Shown in pieces: positions 27,013 to 35,920 of a stretch of 55,511 nucleotides of DNA (its first letter is position 1; each line of letters starts with the position of its first letter). The notes under the pieces were generated by a model. The model was not told the origin of the DNA, did no database searches, and was given only the letters and a program-made list of their open reading frames with translations. The position numbers and the translations under genes are program-made. This DNA comes from Candidatus Woesearchaeota archaeon (GTDB lineage: Archaea > Nanobdellota > Nanobdellia > Woesearchaeales > JABMPP01). The stretch spans positions 1 to 55,511 of the forward strand of contig JAGVYD010000003.1 in the NCBI GenBank assembly GCA_018303405.1, read 5' to 3'.

Positions 27013-27106
27013 TATAGGAAATAACCCTAATTTTCGTATGTTTTGAAATGAGTGCAAGGTTATTTCCTAATAAGCAAATCACTTATTCGTTAGGAACAAA
27101 GTTCCG
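27013..27106. repeat. Repeat family C, copy 2
   Basis: 94 bp, differing from 16886-16979 by one base. The 14-bp inverted repeat is broken by that change (AACCC against AACCT). Beyond the repeat, AAGTGATTTGCT at 27114-27125 is the exact reverse complement of AGCAAATCACTT inside it (27074-27085), which gives this copy an extra hairpin. It lies between corA and repeat A copy 1. Confidence 0.9.
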
Positions 27107-27145
27107 ATTATTAAAGTGATTTGCTATGGAAAATTCTGATCATGC

Positions 27146-27247
27146 TCAAGACCCACGAGGTCTGTGGAACTAAACATGACATTCCACCGGTCGTTTGCTT
27201 TAGCAAACCGGCGAACAAAGTGACTCCGTCTGACCGGTGGTTCTTGA
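27146..27247. repeat. Repeat family A, copy 1
   Basis: 102-bp element with inverted ends TCAAGACCCAC and GTGGTTCTTGA (one mismatch), an inner TGGAA/TTCCA pair and CCGGTC/GACCGG arms. Compared with copy 2 at 37480 it carries about 36 extra bases containing the hairpin TTTGC-TT-TAGCAAA. No coding capacity. It lies between repeat C and the 3' end of the thioredoxin-like gene. Confidence 0.85.
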
Positions 27248-27284
27248 CAAAATGAAAAATAACGCTCTTGGATTTTACATAACA

Positions 27285-27845
27285 TTACACATTCTTCCAC
27301 TTGATTGAGCATCCCATTGAAGGCCTTTCCTTGCCAGGCAATTTTTCCCCTTTGGCAACTTTTTCAATTGCGTTTCTCAGCTCATGCGTTGTCACCGGGG
27401 CATCTGGGCCAACACCGTCATCTATCCTTCCATGATAGACCAGCTTGAAGTCCTTATCGAACAGGAAAGGGTCCGGAGTGCAAACAGCGCCATAGGACTT
27501 GGCCACATCCTGCGTCTCATCATAAAGATAGTCAAAAGCAAAACCCTTTTCTTCAGCCCAGGCCTGCATGCTCTCAAAACTGTCATCAGGATATCTTGAC
27601 ACATCATTTGCGCTTATGCCAACCACTGCAATGCCCTTTTTGGCGAAATCCTTGGCCAGGCTGTTGATTGTGTCGATTTTTGCCTTAACATACGGGCAAT
27701 GATTGCACATGAAAATAACCAAGAGCCCTTTTTTTCCATGGTAATCATGCAGGGAATGCATTTCATTGTCAGTTCCCATCAGCCCAAATTCAGGTGCGGA
27801 ATCTCCATGCTTAAGCTTGTTGTAGTCGGATTCAGTCAGAACCAT
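27285..27845 (-). CDS. Thioredoxin-fold protein (AhpC/TlpA-like)
   Basis: 186 aa. Peroxiredoxin/thioredoxin-like fold: DSAPEFGLMGTDN at the start, the redox site FMCNHCPYVK (CxxC) and the cis-proline region AVCTPDPFLFDKDF, then YHGRIDDG. The type is common in bacteria and archaea (thioredoxin family, DUF-like redoxin with CNHC). Probably a cytoplasmic thiol-disulfide reductant or peroxide scavenger; there is no signal peptide. AGGTGG precedes the ATG at 27845. Confidence 0.88.
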   Translation of the reverse strand: MVLTESDYNKLKHGDSAPEFGLMGTDNEMHSLHDYHGKKGLLVIFMCNHCPYVKAKIDTINSLAKDFAKKGIAVVGISANDVSRYPDDSFESMQAWAEEKGFAFDYLYDETQDVAKSYGAVCTPDPFLFDKDFKLVYHGRIDDGVGPDAPVTTHELRNAIEKVAKGEKLPGKERPSMGCSIKWKNV

Positions 27846-28022
27846 TTTACCACCTCAACTCCTGAAGAATCTGACCTTATTTAAAAACCTGATGCCGCAT
27901 GGGTTGCCGTGCAAGGCTAATGATGCCGATTAATTATTCTTATAGGAATATTTGTGTCAAAAGTCTATTTAAAGAGACTGAATGACCATCACCAGGGAAA
28001 AAAGAGCGTGTGAATATTGAGG

Positions 28023-28571
28023 ATGGTTATCAAAATAAAATTGCCTAATCAGGAGTTTGACCAGGCAGGGAGTGAAAAAATGCCAGCAATTTTGCCAAAC
28101 AGAGAAAAAGCACGAACACCACAGGCCCGGGCTGCATATTCTGTGCCGAATCCAGTCGCTGAGCCAGAGGCATTTTATGCCCATAACTGGGCAACGGAAG
28201 ACGGGGGGCGCATCTACAGCGGCGGAATACCTGTTGTTGAGAAGCTGAAGAAAAGCGAGGATTATCTAATTAAAAAAATGGAAAATCCCGGCAATGCCGC
28301 TTACAGACCCGAGCTATTGATACAGCTTTATGCCATAAAACGGGCCCAGGAAATTTTTGAGTGGGGCGGAAGCAGGCTAGGAGGCAGCACTCAATCGACG
28401 GTATCCGAGCAACAGCAGGATTTCCTTGATGAATTGGTGGAAAGTGCCTTTTCCGGGAAAGAACCATTAAGGAAGAGGATTGAAGGAAGAGTTGACCCGC
28501 TGAGCGTGCCGGGCTATGAAAAAATCGACTATGCCCAGCTGCAAAAACTGCTTAAATCAATGGCCAATTAG
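28023..28571 (+). CDS. Unknown soluble protein
   Basis: 182 aa from the ATG at 28023 (a TTG six bases earlier is possible). A Pro/Ala-rich, probably disordered N-terminus (to about 45) precedes an EAFYAHNWATEDGGRIYSGG segment and helical blocks with ALKRAQ-like character, ending DYAQLQKLLKSMAN. No membrane helix, metal motif or known family was seen. A TATA-like CTATTTAAAG lies at 27964-27973. It stands alone between two genes of other functions. Confidence 0.65.
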   Translation: MVIKIKLPNQEFDQAGSEKMPAILPNREKARTPQARAAYSVPNPVAEPEAFYAHNWATEDGGRIYSGGIPVVEKLKKSEDYLIKKMENPGNAAYRPELLIQLYAIKRAQEIFEWGGSRLGGSTQSTVSEQQQDFLDELVESAFSGKEPLRKRIEGRVDPLSVPGYEKIDYAQLQKLLKSMAN

Positions 28572-28710
28572 CGATTCAGAGGGCGATGGCTGCATTATGC
28601 GGGAATGCCCTGCATCAACGTGATAGAATGGCAAGTTTAATAACCAGATATATGTTTTTTCTTCATTATTTTGAAATTATTGGTGGAATTTCAAGCATGG
28701 GGTGAATTTT

Positions 28711-29874
28711 ATGCAAAACGGCAAGTATACATTAACAAGTGAAAGTGTGACTGAAGGGCATCCTGACAAGATATGCGACCAAATCTCGGATGCGGTTTTG
28801 GACGAGCTCATTAAGCAAGACCCATATTCCCGCGTTGCAGTGGAGGCGCTTACTACCACTGGATTGGTTGTAGTTGCAGGCGAAGTCACAACCAAGGGAT
28901 ATGCAGATGTCCAGTCAATTGTAAGGTCCACACTGAAGGATATTGGATACACTGACCCTGAATTCGGAATAGACTGCTATGATGCCGGAGTCCTTGTTTC
29001 CCTGCACGGCCAATCACCTGATATTGCACAGGGAGTCAATGAAGACAAGAACCACGAGCAGGGCGCCGGCGACCAGGGCATGATGTACGGGTTTGCAATT
29101 GACGAAACTCCGGAACTGATGCCGTTGCCAATAGTCCTTGCGCACAAGCTAACCAAAAAGCTGTCAGAGGTCAGGAGAAAGGGGCTGATAAAGGACCTGG
29201 GCCCGGACGGAAAAAGCCAGGTGAGTGTTGAATACGACGGCAATGTTCCCAAGAGAGTTACAGCAATTGTTATCGCACAGCAACATAAGGAGCATATATC
29301 CGAAGTGGAACTAAAAAAGCAGATCCTTGAACAGGTTGTCAAGCCGGTTTGCGGGAAATACATGGATGCGAACACAAAGGTACACATCAATGCAACTGGC
29401 AAGTTCGTGATTGGCGGTCCTGAAGGGGACACTGGCTTGACAGGCAGAAAAATTATTGTGGACACTTACGGAGGCGTGGGCAGGCATGGCGGAGGCGCGT
29501 TTTCCGGCAAAGACCCGTCCAAAGTTGACAGGAGCGGGGCATATGTTGCAAGATACATAGCCAAAAATATTGTTGCATCCGGAATTGCGTCACAATGCGA
29601 AGTGCAGCTTTCATACGCAATTGGAATTGCGCAGCCAACAAGCGTTTTGGTAAAGTGCAATGGCACAAACAAGATTCCAGAGGAAAAAATTTCAGAGCTT
29701 GTTTTCAAGCATTTTAAGCTGACTCCCCGGGGAATAATTGACAGCCTGAAGCTGAGGAGGCCAATTTACAGGAAGACAGCCGCATTTGGACATTTTGGCA
29801 GAAATGACCCTGATTTCACATGGGAGAGAACAGACAAGGCTGATTTGCTGAGAAAGGACGCTGGCCTAAAGTGA
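28711..29874 (+). CDS. metK: S-adenosylmethionine synthase, bacterial type
   Basis: 387 aa. It makes SAM from methionine and ATP. The motifs are those of the bacterial/eukaryal enzyme: [32 protein letters not shown], the Gly-rich [13 protein letters not shown], and [19 protein letters not shown]. The enzyme typical of archaea (COG1812) is very divergent and lacks these signatures, so this gene was probably acquired from bacteria. The ATG at 28711 has GGGGTG six bases upstream. Its own T-rich downstream stretch (about 29880-29935) probably ends transcription. Confidence 0.97.
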   Translation: MQNGKYTLTSESVTEGHPDKICDQISDAVLDELIKQDPYSRVAVEALTTTGLVVVAGEVTTKGYADVQSIVRSTLKDIGYTDPEFGIDCYDAGVLVSLHGQSPDIAQGVNEDKNHEQGAGDQGMMYGFAIDETPELMPLPIVLAHKLTKKLSEVRRKGLIKDLGPDGKSQVSVEYDGNVPKRVTAIVIAQQHKEHISEVELKKQILEQVVKPVCGKYMDANTKVHINATGKFVIGGPEGDTGLTGRKIIVDTYGGVGRHGGGAFSGKDPSKVDRSGAYVARYIAKNIVASGIASQCEVQLSYAIGIAQPTSVLVKCNGTNKIPEEKISELVFKHFKLTPRGIIDSLKLRRPIYRKTAAFGHFGRNDPDFTWERTDKADLLRKDAGLK

Positions 29875-29879
29875 GGCCA

Positions 29880-29940
29880 ATTTTTCTTATTTCACTTATT
29901 CATTTTTGTTTCACTAATCCTTTTTCCCCTTTCTTATTGA
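29880..29940 (+). terminator. T-rich terminator region after metK
   Basis: Several T runs (TTTTTCTTATTTC, TTTTTGTTTC, CTTTTTCCCC) follow the metK stop. Archaeal transcription commonly ends at such oligo-T tracts without a hairpin. No other feature is seen between metK and the small gene at 30012. Confidence 0.45.
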
Positions 29941-30011
29941 TGTTAGCATTTGCGAATGCCGCTAAAACTGTAAATTGGCAAACACTATAACCTGACGAAC
30001 ATGGCGCAAGC

Positions 30012-30131
30012 CTATTTTCTTTTGCCAGCGCGCTCGCTTAAATCCAGAGAAATCGTATCCTGCTTCTGCAACATCGCTTCAGCCTCTTCCTTCGTCACTC
30101 CAAGCAATTTAGCCAAGTCGTTGATGCTCAT
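30012..30131 (-). CDS. Putative 39-aa HTH-like small protein
   Basis: Encodes MSINDLAKLLGVTKEEAEAM then LQKQDTISLDLSERAGKRK. The first 20 residues have the spacing of a helix-turn-helix or UBA-like helical pair. A TATA-like TTTATATAATAG lies about 30 bases before the ATG, predicting an almost leaderless message. The same frame is open further upstream without another Met for 17 residues. Evidence is the protein-like sequence plus a well-placed promoter; no homologue is claimed. Confidence 0.5.
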   Translation of the reverse strand: MSINDLAKLLGVTKEEAEAMLQKQDTISLDLSERAGKRK

Positions 30132-30435
30132 TTCCGTGATTCCATGCGATGAACTATTATATAAATATTTTGATATAGGCATTTTTTGGTTATTTTGGAT
30201 AAAGAATCATCTTTCCAACTTTGATGCCGGTTTTACGCAGCAGCATAAGCAACAGGGCATTTTGAAGAATTCATTCGGTGTTTCTTAGATAACCTGAAAT
30301 ATATATCAGAACAATTGTTATAATAAATATATTTTGTTATATCTATAATAGAACATGTAGACAATAATATCTATTTTCTAAATAATATTGCTTCCTTTGC
30401 TGACGATAAATAGTGCCGATGAACTGGCGCGCCAG
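30132..30435. other. AT-rich intergenic region
   Basis: Contains the promoter of the small minus-strand gene at its left end (TATATAATAG near 30155-30170). The rest, especially 30296-30400, is strongly AT-rich with several TATATA and AATAATAT runs. It lies downstream of the ZPR1-type gene, so it may hold that gene's terminator. No RNA gene or reading frame is convincing. Confidence 0.5.
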
Positions 30436-31023
30436 TCAGGCCGGGAGGGGTTGCCTGGCCTTGCCCAATTTGCTTTTAACCGCCTTGTCACTTATAATCG
30501 CAGAATTGCCTGTCGGGTCTTCAATGATAAGCTTGAGCTTGTCCCTGCCCCACATCACGTTGTTCAGCTTTTTTATGAGGTTCTTGGCCTTTCTCTTTGA
30601 GTCGTCATCCTCTTCCATTTCCCTCAGGCTTTCTATCTCATGCCTGACTCTCTTGAGAACACCCTCGATATTTGTAACATATCCCTGCGAGGCCGGGCCT
30701 GGCGTGACTGTAGTCACATGGGGGATTTTCAAGGTCGCGGCACTGCTGCGCACCACCCTGATTTTCATATCCTCCTCTGAGTTTATCTCGATTTCAAACT
30801 TGGCAGGCTCGCGAGTCTCTGCTGATTCGATATCAGCCTTATGGTATTTGCAATTGTCACAGGTCATTGAAAACAAGAACACCTTGCCAAAATATGGCAC
30901 TTCACTCTCGCTTTCTCTCAGCGTCAGGGTTTTTTCCTTGCACATAGGGCATTCCTGGCCGCTCAATAGGGTATTCTTGTCACTGATTTCAGCCCTTATA
31001 TGGGTTGTCTGTTTTTCTTTCAT
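30436..31023 (-). CDS. ZPR1-type zinc finger protein
   Basis: 195 aa. One ZPR1 module: zinc ribbon CPMCKEKTL and CDNCKYHKAD, then the beta-rich domain with ETREPAKFEIEINSEED and SAATLKIPHVTTVTPGPASQGYVTNIEGVLKRV. This matches the single-domain archaeal ZPR1 proteins; the eukaryal ZPR1 has two modules and is known to assist translation elongation factor eEF1A. The archaeal role is inferred from this. The promoter lies just upstream (TTTAAGTATATT near 31030-31041). Confidence 0.93.
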   Translation of the reverse strand: MKEKQTTHIRAEISDKNTLLSGQECPMCKEKTLTLRESESEVPYFGKVFLFSMTCDNCKYHKADIESAETREPAKFEIEINSEEDMKIRVVRSSAATLKIPHVTTVTPGPASQGYVTNIEGVLKRVRHEIESLREMEEDDDSKRKAKNLIKKLNNVMWGRDKLKLIIEDPTGNSAIISDKAVKSKLGKARQPLPA

Positions 31024-31186
31024 GGTTCGAAAATATACTTAAAGTATTTTTATGTTTTGTGGTAGAGAAAAATATAGTTCATGACCTAGATTTTAACTGG
31101 CGCGAAATGGGAAACCTTGGGCACATAAATACGGATTCTGCAAAATAAATATTAATAAATAAAAATATTTAGAAATAAGAAAGGCC

Positions 31187-31594
31187 TTATCCTTCGTCAA
31201 TGGCACCGGCTTCTGTCTGCTTTGTCCTGTAGATCCTGGCAAACGAAGGGGTCACGATGATATAATCATCACCGAATCCGGCGATGTCGCCCCTGATTGC
31301 ATCACATGTCTTCTTGAGCTTGTTGATTGCCCTTTTGAGCTCGACCAGGTCCTTGTCTTTCAGCGGCTTAATGTTCACCAAGGCAATTGTATATCCTTCC
31401 CTAAGCATATCAAGAATCTCCTTTATGTCTGCAAAATCCTCCAGAACAAATGGGCGCACAATGACTCTTGACTTCGAGTCCTCTCCCTGCAGTGTATCCA
31501 GCTCCACATAATCCTCCTGGCCAGATTTGCCATGTTCTTCTGCAGCTGTTTCCACTCGGAAAGTGTCCCTTACCCACGAAAATAATTTCTTCAT
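31187..31594 (-). CDS. sepF: Cell division protein SepF (archaeal type)
   Basis: 135 aa. An N-terminal amphipathic helix MKKLFSWVRDTF for membrane binding, an acidic linker, then the SepF core SRVIVRPFVLEDFADIKEILDMLREGYTIALVNIKPL and IRGDIAGFGDDYIIVTPSFARI. In archaea with FtsZ-based division SepF tethers FtsZ to the membrane, so the organism probably divides with FtsZ. GGAGGG precedes the ATG at 31594. Confidence 0.95.
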   Translation of the reverse strand: MKKLFSWVRDTFRVETAAEEHGKSGQEDYVELDTLQGEDSKSRVIVRPFVLEDFADIKEILDMLREGYTIALVNIKPLKDKDLVELKRAINKLKKTCDAIRGDIAGFGDDYIIVTPSFARIYRTKQTEAGAIDEG

Positions 31595-31799
31595 TCGATT
31601 TCCCTCCGGAGACGATAAATCGTTTAAACAAGCAAAATATTATTCCAAAATGTATATTTCTTGCTTTGGTATCTTAATATATAAACTTTGTGTTTTTCTA
31701 TTTCGACCATATCTACGAGGATGAGAACTGGAGGACCAGGTGCAATACCTTTTCCCAGCCTGAAAATGAAAAATAAAAAAGAAAATCAAATGTCAACCA

Positions 31800-32132
31800 T
31801 TACTTTGTGGCGCTGATGGCATATACAGCTTTAAGGGCAACCACCAATGCTGCCGGGGCCACAAATGCAACCAAATTCTTCAGTATTCCCTCAATCATAC
31901 TGCCAACTGAGGCAAAGGCATTCAGGCCGGCCCCTCCAACTGACATAAGGGCAATTGTTGCCACCAAGAAAGCTGTTGACTCCTTCTCTGTCACATTCAA
32001 AAAGCCCACGATCAGGCCCAAAGCCACCAATATCCACATCAAGATATCCGCAGGCACAAACTTTGTCAATAGGCCTGAAAGAATGGCAATCAAGACGCCA
32101 ATAATAAAGGCCACATGCCCTAGTTTCTCCAT
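31800..32132 (-). CDS. Small membrane protein, four predicted helices
   Basis: 110 aa from the ATG at 32132, which is preceded by GGGGGTG. It is almost entirely hydrophobic: segments at about 5-25 (VAFIIGVLIAILSGLL), 29-46 (ILMWILVALGLIVGFL), 52-72 and 85-106, with a charged loop VTEKES. The frame's earlier Met at 32171 adds 13 unconserved residues. The protein resembles small multi-helix proteins frequent in DPANN genomes; no function is known. Confidence 0.78.
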   Translation of the reverse strand: MEKLGHVAFIIGVLIAILSGLLTKFVPADILMWILVALGLIVGFLNVTEKESTAFLVATIALMSVGGAGLNAFASVGSMIEGILKNLVAFVAPAALVVALKAVYAISATK

Positions 32133-32265
32133 GTTAACACCCCCTTGTTGTTTGACTGTCTTAAATCCCAATTTCTAAAAAATATATCCCTTAATATAAC
32201 CAGTATACATGAAGCCTAATAATGATAGTATAAATGATAGTATATAAAGATTTTGCCTTGCAAGC

Positions 32266-32424
32266 TTAGTAGAAAACTTCGCCTGAAGGCTCAGGTTTTG
32301 CCATCGGCTCGCATGGGCATCTTATTCACGAAGGCAGTTTTCTCTCTGGAACTCCGAAAACTGCTGTCTGCCTTATTTCCAGATGCTCGCAGAATTGATG
32401 GCAAAACGTAAACTTTTCTACTAA
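32266..32424. repeat. Repeat family B, divergent copy (B4)
   Basis: 159 bp bounded by a perfect inverted repeat TTAGTAGAAAA / TTTTCTACTAA. Inside are a small hairpin GCC-TGAA-GGC, a second pair GTTTTGCCATC / GATGGCAAAAC and a central hairpin GCAGTTTTC (32334-32342) / GAAAACTGC (32356-32364) with loop TCTCTGGAACTCC. The layout equals copies B1 and B2 although most paired bases differ. Confidence 0.85.
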
Positions 32425-32438
32425 TCCGCCTTGCAGTG

Positions 32439-32500
32439 CTTTGTCCTAAAACTCGCCTTTCGGCTCGGTTTGTGCATCCGCTCAACATTGCAGCGGCTGT
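32439..32500. repeat. Repeat family B, truncated copy (B3)
   Basis: Left half only: starts GCTTTGTCCTAAAACTCGCC, keeps the small hairpin GCCTTTCGGC and the GCATCCGCTCA stretch of copy B1, and then loses similarity shortly before the nurA stop at 32520. The right arm is missing. It directly follows B4, so two elements are stacked here. Confidence 0.75.
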
Positions 32501-32519
32501 GGCAGTTTAGCATTCCGGT

Positions 32520-33569
32520 TCACATGCTGTCCAAAACATCATGCGCATTCAGGGAATATTGCGCCCGCGATATCTCATCCCAGCCTTTGCCTGACCTGGC
32601 CATAAAAACTGTCTTGAGATATGCAGCTTCGTTTGAAGAGACCCGGGCAAACCTATCAGCAGTAATCAATCCGTATGGATAGCCGGGAAATGCTATGTCT
32701 TTGGAATCCATGGACAAACATGCCGCAATCTCGTTCACCATGCTGTCTTGTGAGCCCGGCAATAGCTTTATTTCAATCCTGAAGATATGCCTGGAGTGTT
32801 CATTGAGCCTGGCAAAGCATACAAGCACAGGATCTGGTTTCTCACTCCGAAGCGCAATTCTCACCAGCCATTTTCCATTATTGTGCAATTTTGACAGCCG
32901 TTCAATTATGGCGTGGCCGTCATCAGAAAGCATGGACGTTGTCTTGGCCAACGCGCAGACTGCCATACCCCTGCCACCCACTGCCTTGTATAATCCTTGA
33001 AATGAGTCCTGTTCAAGTTCATGCTTATGTTCCAAAGTCCCATCCAATACGATAAGTGTATTTTCCGCCAGTTCAGGAACCAGGGAAGCTGCAAACTGGA
33101 TCTCACTGCACCTTCTTGCAATGTCTATGGCTTTTGCCACATTGGTAACATTGCTGCCAGATGCCATGAGCTTGGCAACATCAAAGAGCAAGCCGGAGCT
33201 TTTAGGAGCAAAATTGCCGTCAGAGGAATATACAGTGCACTTCACCTGCTCATTAACCTCGGATTCCTCCACAGATGCCACCATGTAGAATTCGGTTTTT
33301 CTTGTCCACATCCGTTTCCCGTGCGAAAAATATGCTGCACAGCACCTGATAAACTGGACTGAATTGCTTGGCGTGGCCAGTATCTCAGCATTCCCGCCAT
33401 CAACACATAGAACATTTTGGAGCATTGTCGAATTGCCTATTTGGGAGAATGAATTGTTCGTTATCCGGCAAAGCTCATTCCCTTTCTTGGAGAGCCTTGC
33501 ATAAAATTCGTCCCTGTTTTCCATATGGGGCAAATCCCTTACTATTGCTTCGGCAATCGCTTTGTCCAT
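32520..33569 (-). CDS. nurA: NurA-type 5'-3' nuclease
   Basis: 349 aa from the ATG at 33569; the longer frame runs into the promoter and coding region of topA. NurA motifs: VDGGNAEI with the metal-binding Asp, VLDGTLEHKHE with the second Asp, and the C-terminal PGYPYGLITADRFARVSSNE. NurA works with the HerA translocase to resect DNA ends in homologous recombination. HerA, often adjacent in archaea, is not in this window. It is divergent from topA and shares its promoter spacer. Confidence 0.85.
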   Translation of the reverse strand: MDKAIAEAIVRDLPHMENRDEFYARLSKKGNELCRITNNSFSQIGNSTMLQNVLCVDGGNAEILATPSNSVQFIRCCAAYFSHGKRMWTRKTEFYMVASVEESEVNEQVKCTVYSSDGNFAPKSSGLLFDVAKLMASGSNVTNVAKAIDIARRCSEIQFAASLVPELAENTLIVLDGTLEHKHELEQDSFQGLYKAVGGRGMAVCALAKTTSMLSDDGHAIIERLSKLHNNGKWLVRIALRSEKPDPVLVCFARLNEHSRHIFRIEIKLLPGSQDSMVNEIAACLSMDSKDIAFPGYPYGLITADRFARVSSNEAAYLKTVFMARSGKGWDEISRAQYSLNAHDVLDSM

Positions 33570-33657
33570 GCTGATACAGCCTTGCCAGCTCACATATATT
33601 AAGCTTGGCATGGGGCTATTCATAATATTTTTATATTGACGAGGGTTTTTTGAGGGC
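33570..33657. promoter_or_regulatory. Divergent nurA/topA promoter region
   Basis: For topA (plus strand) AATATTTTTATATTGACG at about 33622-33639 provides a TATA box 20-30 bases before the ATG. For nurA (minus strand) TTAATATATG at about 33594-33603 does the same. The 88-bp gap holds nothing else, so both DNA-handling genes start from one small divergent region. Confidence 0.6.
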
Positions 33658-35859
33658 ATGTATGAGCTAATTGTAACGGAGAAGCCTAAAGCCAGCCAGA
33701 AGATAGCAGAGGCATTGTCTGACGGCAAGGCCAAGAAATTGGGTGACAAGGGGGTGCCATATTACCAGTTCACCCGCAAAGGCAAGGAAATAATGGTGGG
33801 CTGTGCTGTAGGCCATCTTTTCACTCTGGCTGAAAAAGGCAAGGGCAGCTGGAAGTACCCGGTTTTTGACATTGAATGGAAGCCCACCTACGAAAGGGAC
33901 AAAAGCGCCAAATTCGCCAAGAAATATTTTGACACGCTCAAGAAGCTTTCCAAGCAAGCAGACAGTGTTACCATTGCATGTGATTATGACATTGAAGGAG
34001 AGGTCATTGGCCTGAACATCATGCGCTTTATTGCAAAAAAGAAAGATGCCAGGCGCATGAAGTTTTCAACTTTGACAAAGCCAGACCTTGTTAAGGCATA
34101 TGACAAATGCTCGCCCTCCATTGACTGGCCTTTGGCTGAGGCGGGGGAAACAAGGCATAAGCTGGATTATTATTATGGCATTAACATATCACGAGCACTG
34201 ACATCGGCTGTCAAGTCTGTTGGGCGGTTTCTTGTTTTGAGCAGCGGAAGAGTGCAGGGCCCAGCACTGAAAATCCTCGTTGACAAAGAAAAGGAAATAA
34301 AGGCCTTTGTATCAGAGCCTTACTGGCAAATCAAGCTTTTGGGCAGCCTTGAGCACGGCCAGATTGAATTCATGCACCAGGAGGACAAGTTCTTTGACAA
34401 GGCCAAAGCTGAAAAAGTCATGTCCAAGATACGTGCAGGAGACAATGGCAGGGTAGCTGATGTTGCCAAGAATGAATTCAGCCAACTTGCCCCAGTCCCA
34501 TTTGACCTGACCACGCTCCAGACCGAGGCATACAGAACGCACAGGATTAGCCCAAAGGAAACACTTAGCATAGCCCAGGAACTTTATGTCTCGGGCTTGA
34601 TCAGCTATCCGAGAACGAGCAGCCAGCAATACCCTGAGAGCATAGATTACAGGAAAATTCTCACAGACCTTTCAAAGCAGGATTTTTACAGGGATTTGTG
34701 CAAAAAACTGCTTGGCCAGGGCAGCCTCAAGCCCAATAACGGCAAAAAGACTGATCCGGCGCACCCTGCAATATACCCGACAGGGCAGGTAACGCACATT
34801 TCCGGCAGCAACGCCAAAATATATGACCTGATTGTGCGCAGGTTTATGGCCACTTTTGGTGACCCTGCCTTGAGGGAAACAATCAATGTGAAAATTGATG
34901 TCAAAGGCGAGATTTTTGTTGCCAAAGGGACAAGGACAGTGAAAAATGGGTGGCATGTCTACTACGCGCAGTATGTGGGCCTTAAAGATGTGGAACTGCC
35001 TAAGGTCTCGGCTGGCGAAACAGTCGAAGTCAAGGAAATCAGCATGCTTGAAGACCAGACAAAGCCTCCGAGAAGATATACACCTTCTTCTATCATAAGG
35101 GAACTCGAAAAAAGAAACCTCGGAACAAAGTCTACCAGGGCGCAGATTGTTGATACCCTGGTGCAAAGGGGCTATGTTTCAGGCCAGGCGCTCGAAGCAA
35201 CTGATTTAGGAATAAAGACAGTTGAAATCCTTGAAAAGTATGTGCCTAAAATACTGGATGAAGAGCTTACAAGGCATTTTGAGATTGAAATGGATGAAAT
35301 CCAGGACAAGAAGAAAAAAGGTGAGGAGGTCCTGGAAGAAGCTAAGGAAATTTTGACAAAGATACTAACTGAATTCAAGAAAAAAGAGAAGCATGTCGGC
35401 GAAGGGCTCCACGGCGCCAATCGCGAAAAGCAAATCAAGGAAAACACCGTTGGGAAATGCCCTGTCTGCAGCGAAGGCACGCTGATGATGAAACGGGGCA
35501 AGTTTGGAAGGTTCATTGCATGCGACAAATACCCTGACTGCAAGACCACTTTCAAGCTTCCAAGCAACGGCCTTGTGAAGAATTCGGATAAGATATGCGA
35601 GCATTGCCAGCACCCCATGATCATGATAATCAAGAAAAGAAAAAGGCCACAGGAAATCTGCATAAACCTTGACTGCCCATCAAAAAAGGTAAGCGACGAG
35701 GCTGTGCTAAAGCAAATGGCCGAGGTCGAGTCAGGCGAAGTTGAGCATAAGTGCCCCAGGTGCGAAGAGGGAAAGCTCGTGCTGAGAAAAAGCGTCTATG
35801 GGCAATTTTACGGATGCTCCACATTTCCCAAGTGCAGGTACATCAAGAAAGTCCAATAA
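33658..35859 (+). CDS. topA: DNA topoisomerase I (type IA)
   Basis: 733 aa. The Toprim domain contains CDYDIEGEVIG; the catalytic Tyr lies in LISYPRTSSQQYP; conserved RALTSAVKSVGRFLVLSSGRVQGPAL and LEKRNLGTKSTRAQIVDTL are also present. The C-terminus has three zinc-ribbon modules: CPVCSEGTL/CDKYPDCK, CEHCQHPM/CINLDCPSKK and CPRCEEGKL/CSTFPKCR. It relaxes negatively supercoiled DNA in the cytoplasm. Length and zinc tail are typical for archaeal TopA. Confidence 0.97.
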   Translation: MYELIVTEKPKASQKIAEALSDGKAKKLGDKGVPYYQFTRKGKEIMVGCAVGHLFTLAEKGKGSWKYPVFDIEWKPTYERDKSAKFAKKYFDTLKKLSKQADSVTIACDYDIEGEVIGLNIMRFIAKKKDARRMKFSTLTKPDLVKAYDKCSPSIDWPLAEAGETRHKLDYYYGINISRALTSAVKSVGRFLVLSSGRVQGPALKILVDKEKEIKAFVSEPYWQIKLLGSLEHGQIEFMHQEDKFFDKAKAEKVMSKIRAGDNGRVADVAKNEFSQLAPVPFDLTTLQTEAYRTHRISPKETLSIAQELYVSGLISYPRTSSQQYPESIDYRKILTDLSKQDFYRDLCKKLLGQGSLKPNNGKKTDPAHPAIYPTGQVTHISGSNAKIYDLIVRRFMATFGDPALRETINVKIDVKGEIFVAKGTRTVKNGWHVYYAQYVGLKDVELPKVSAGETVEVKEISMLEDQTKPPRRYTPSSIIRELEKRNLGTKSTRAQIVDTLVQRGYVSGQALEATDLGIKTVEILEKYVPKILDEELTRHFEIEMDEIQDKKKKGEEVLEEAKEILTKILTEFKKKEKHVGEGLHGANREKQIKENTVGKCPVCSEGTLMMKRGKFGRFIACDKYPDCKTTFKLPSNGLVKNSDKICEHCQHPMIMIIKKRKRPQEICINLDCPSKKVSDEAVLKQMAEVESGEVEHKCPRCEEGKLVLRKSVYGQFYGCSTFPKCRYIKKVQ

Positions 35860-35920
35860 CCTCATTTTAAAATAATCTTAGTGTGTTATCCCAATCACCA
35901 TACATGCCCCTGGATTCACA

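Noticed and set aside
27013-27247. CRISPR array
   Set aside because: The repeats are two different families in single adjacent copies, not regularly spaced direct repeats.
30001-30288. 95-residue plus-strand frame over the 39-aa minus-strand gene
   Set aside because: Composition is not protein-like and it is opposite to the better promoter-linked frame.
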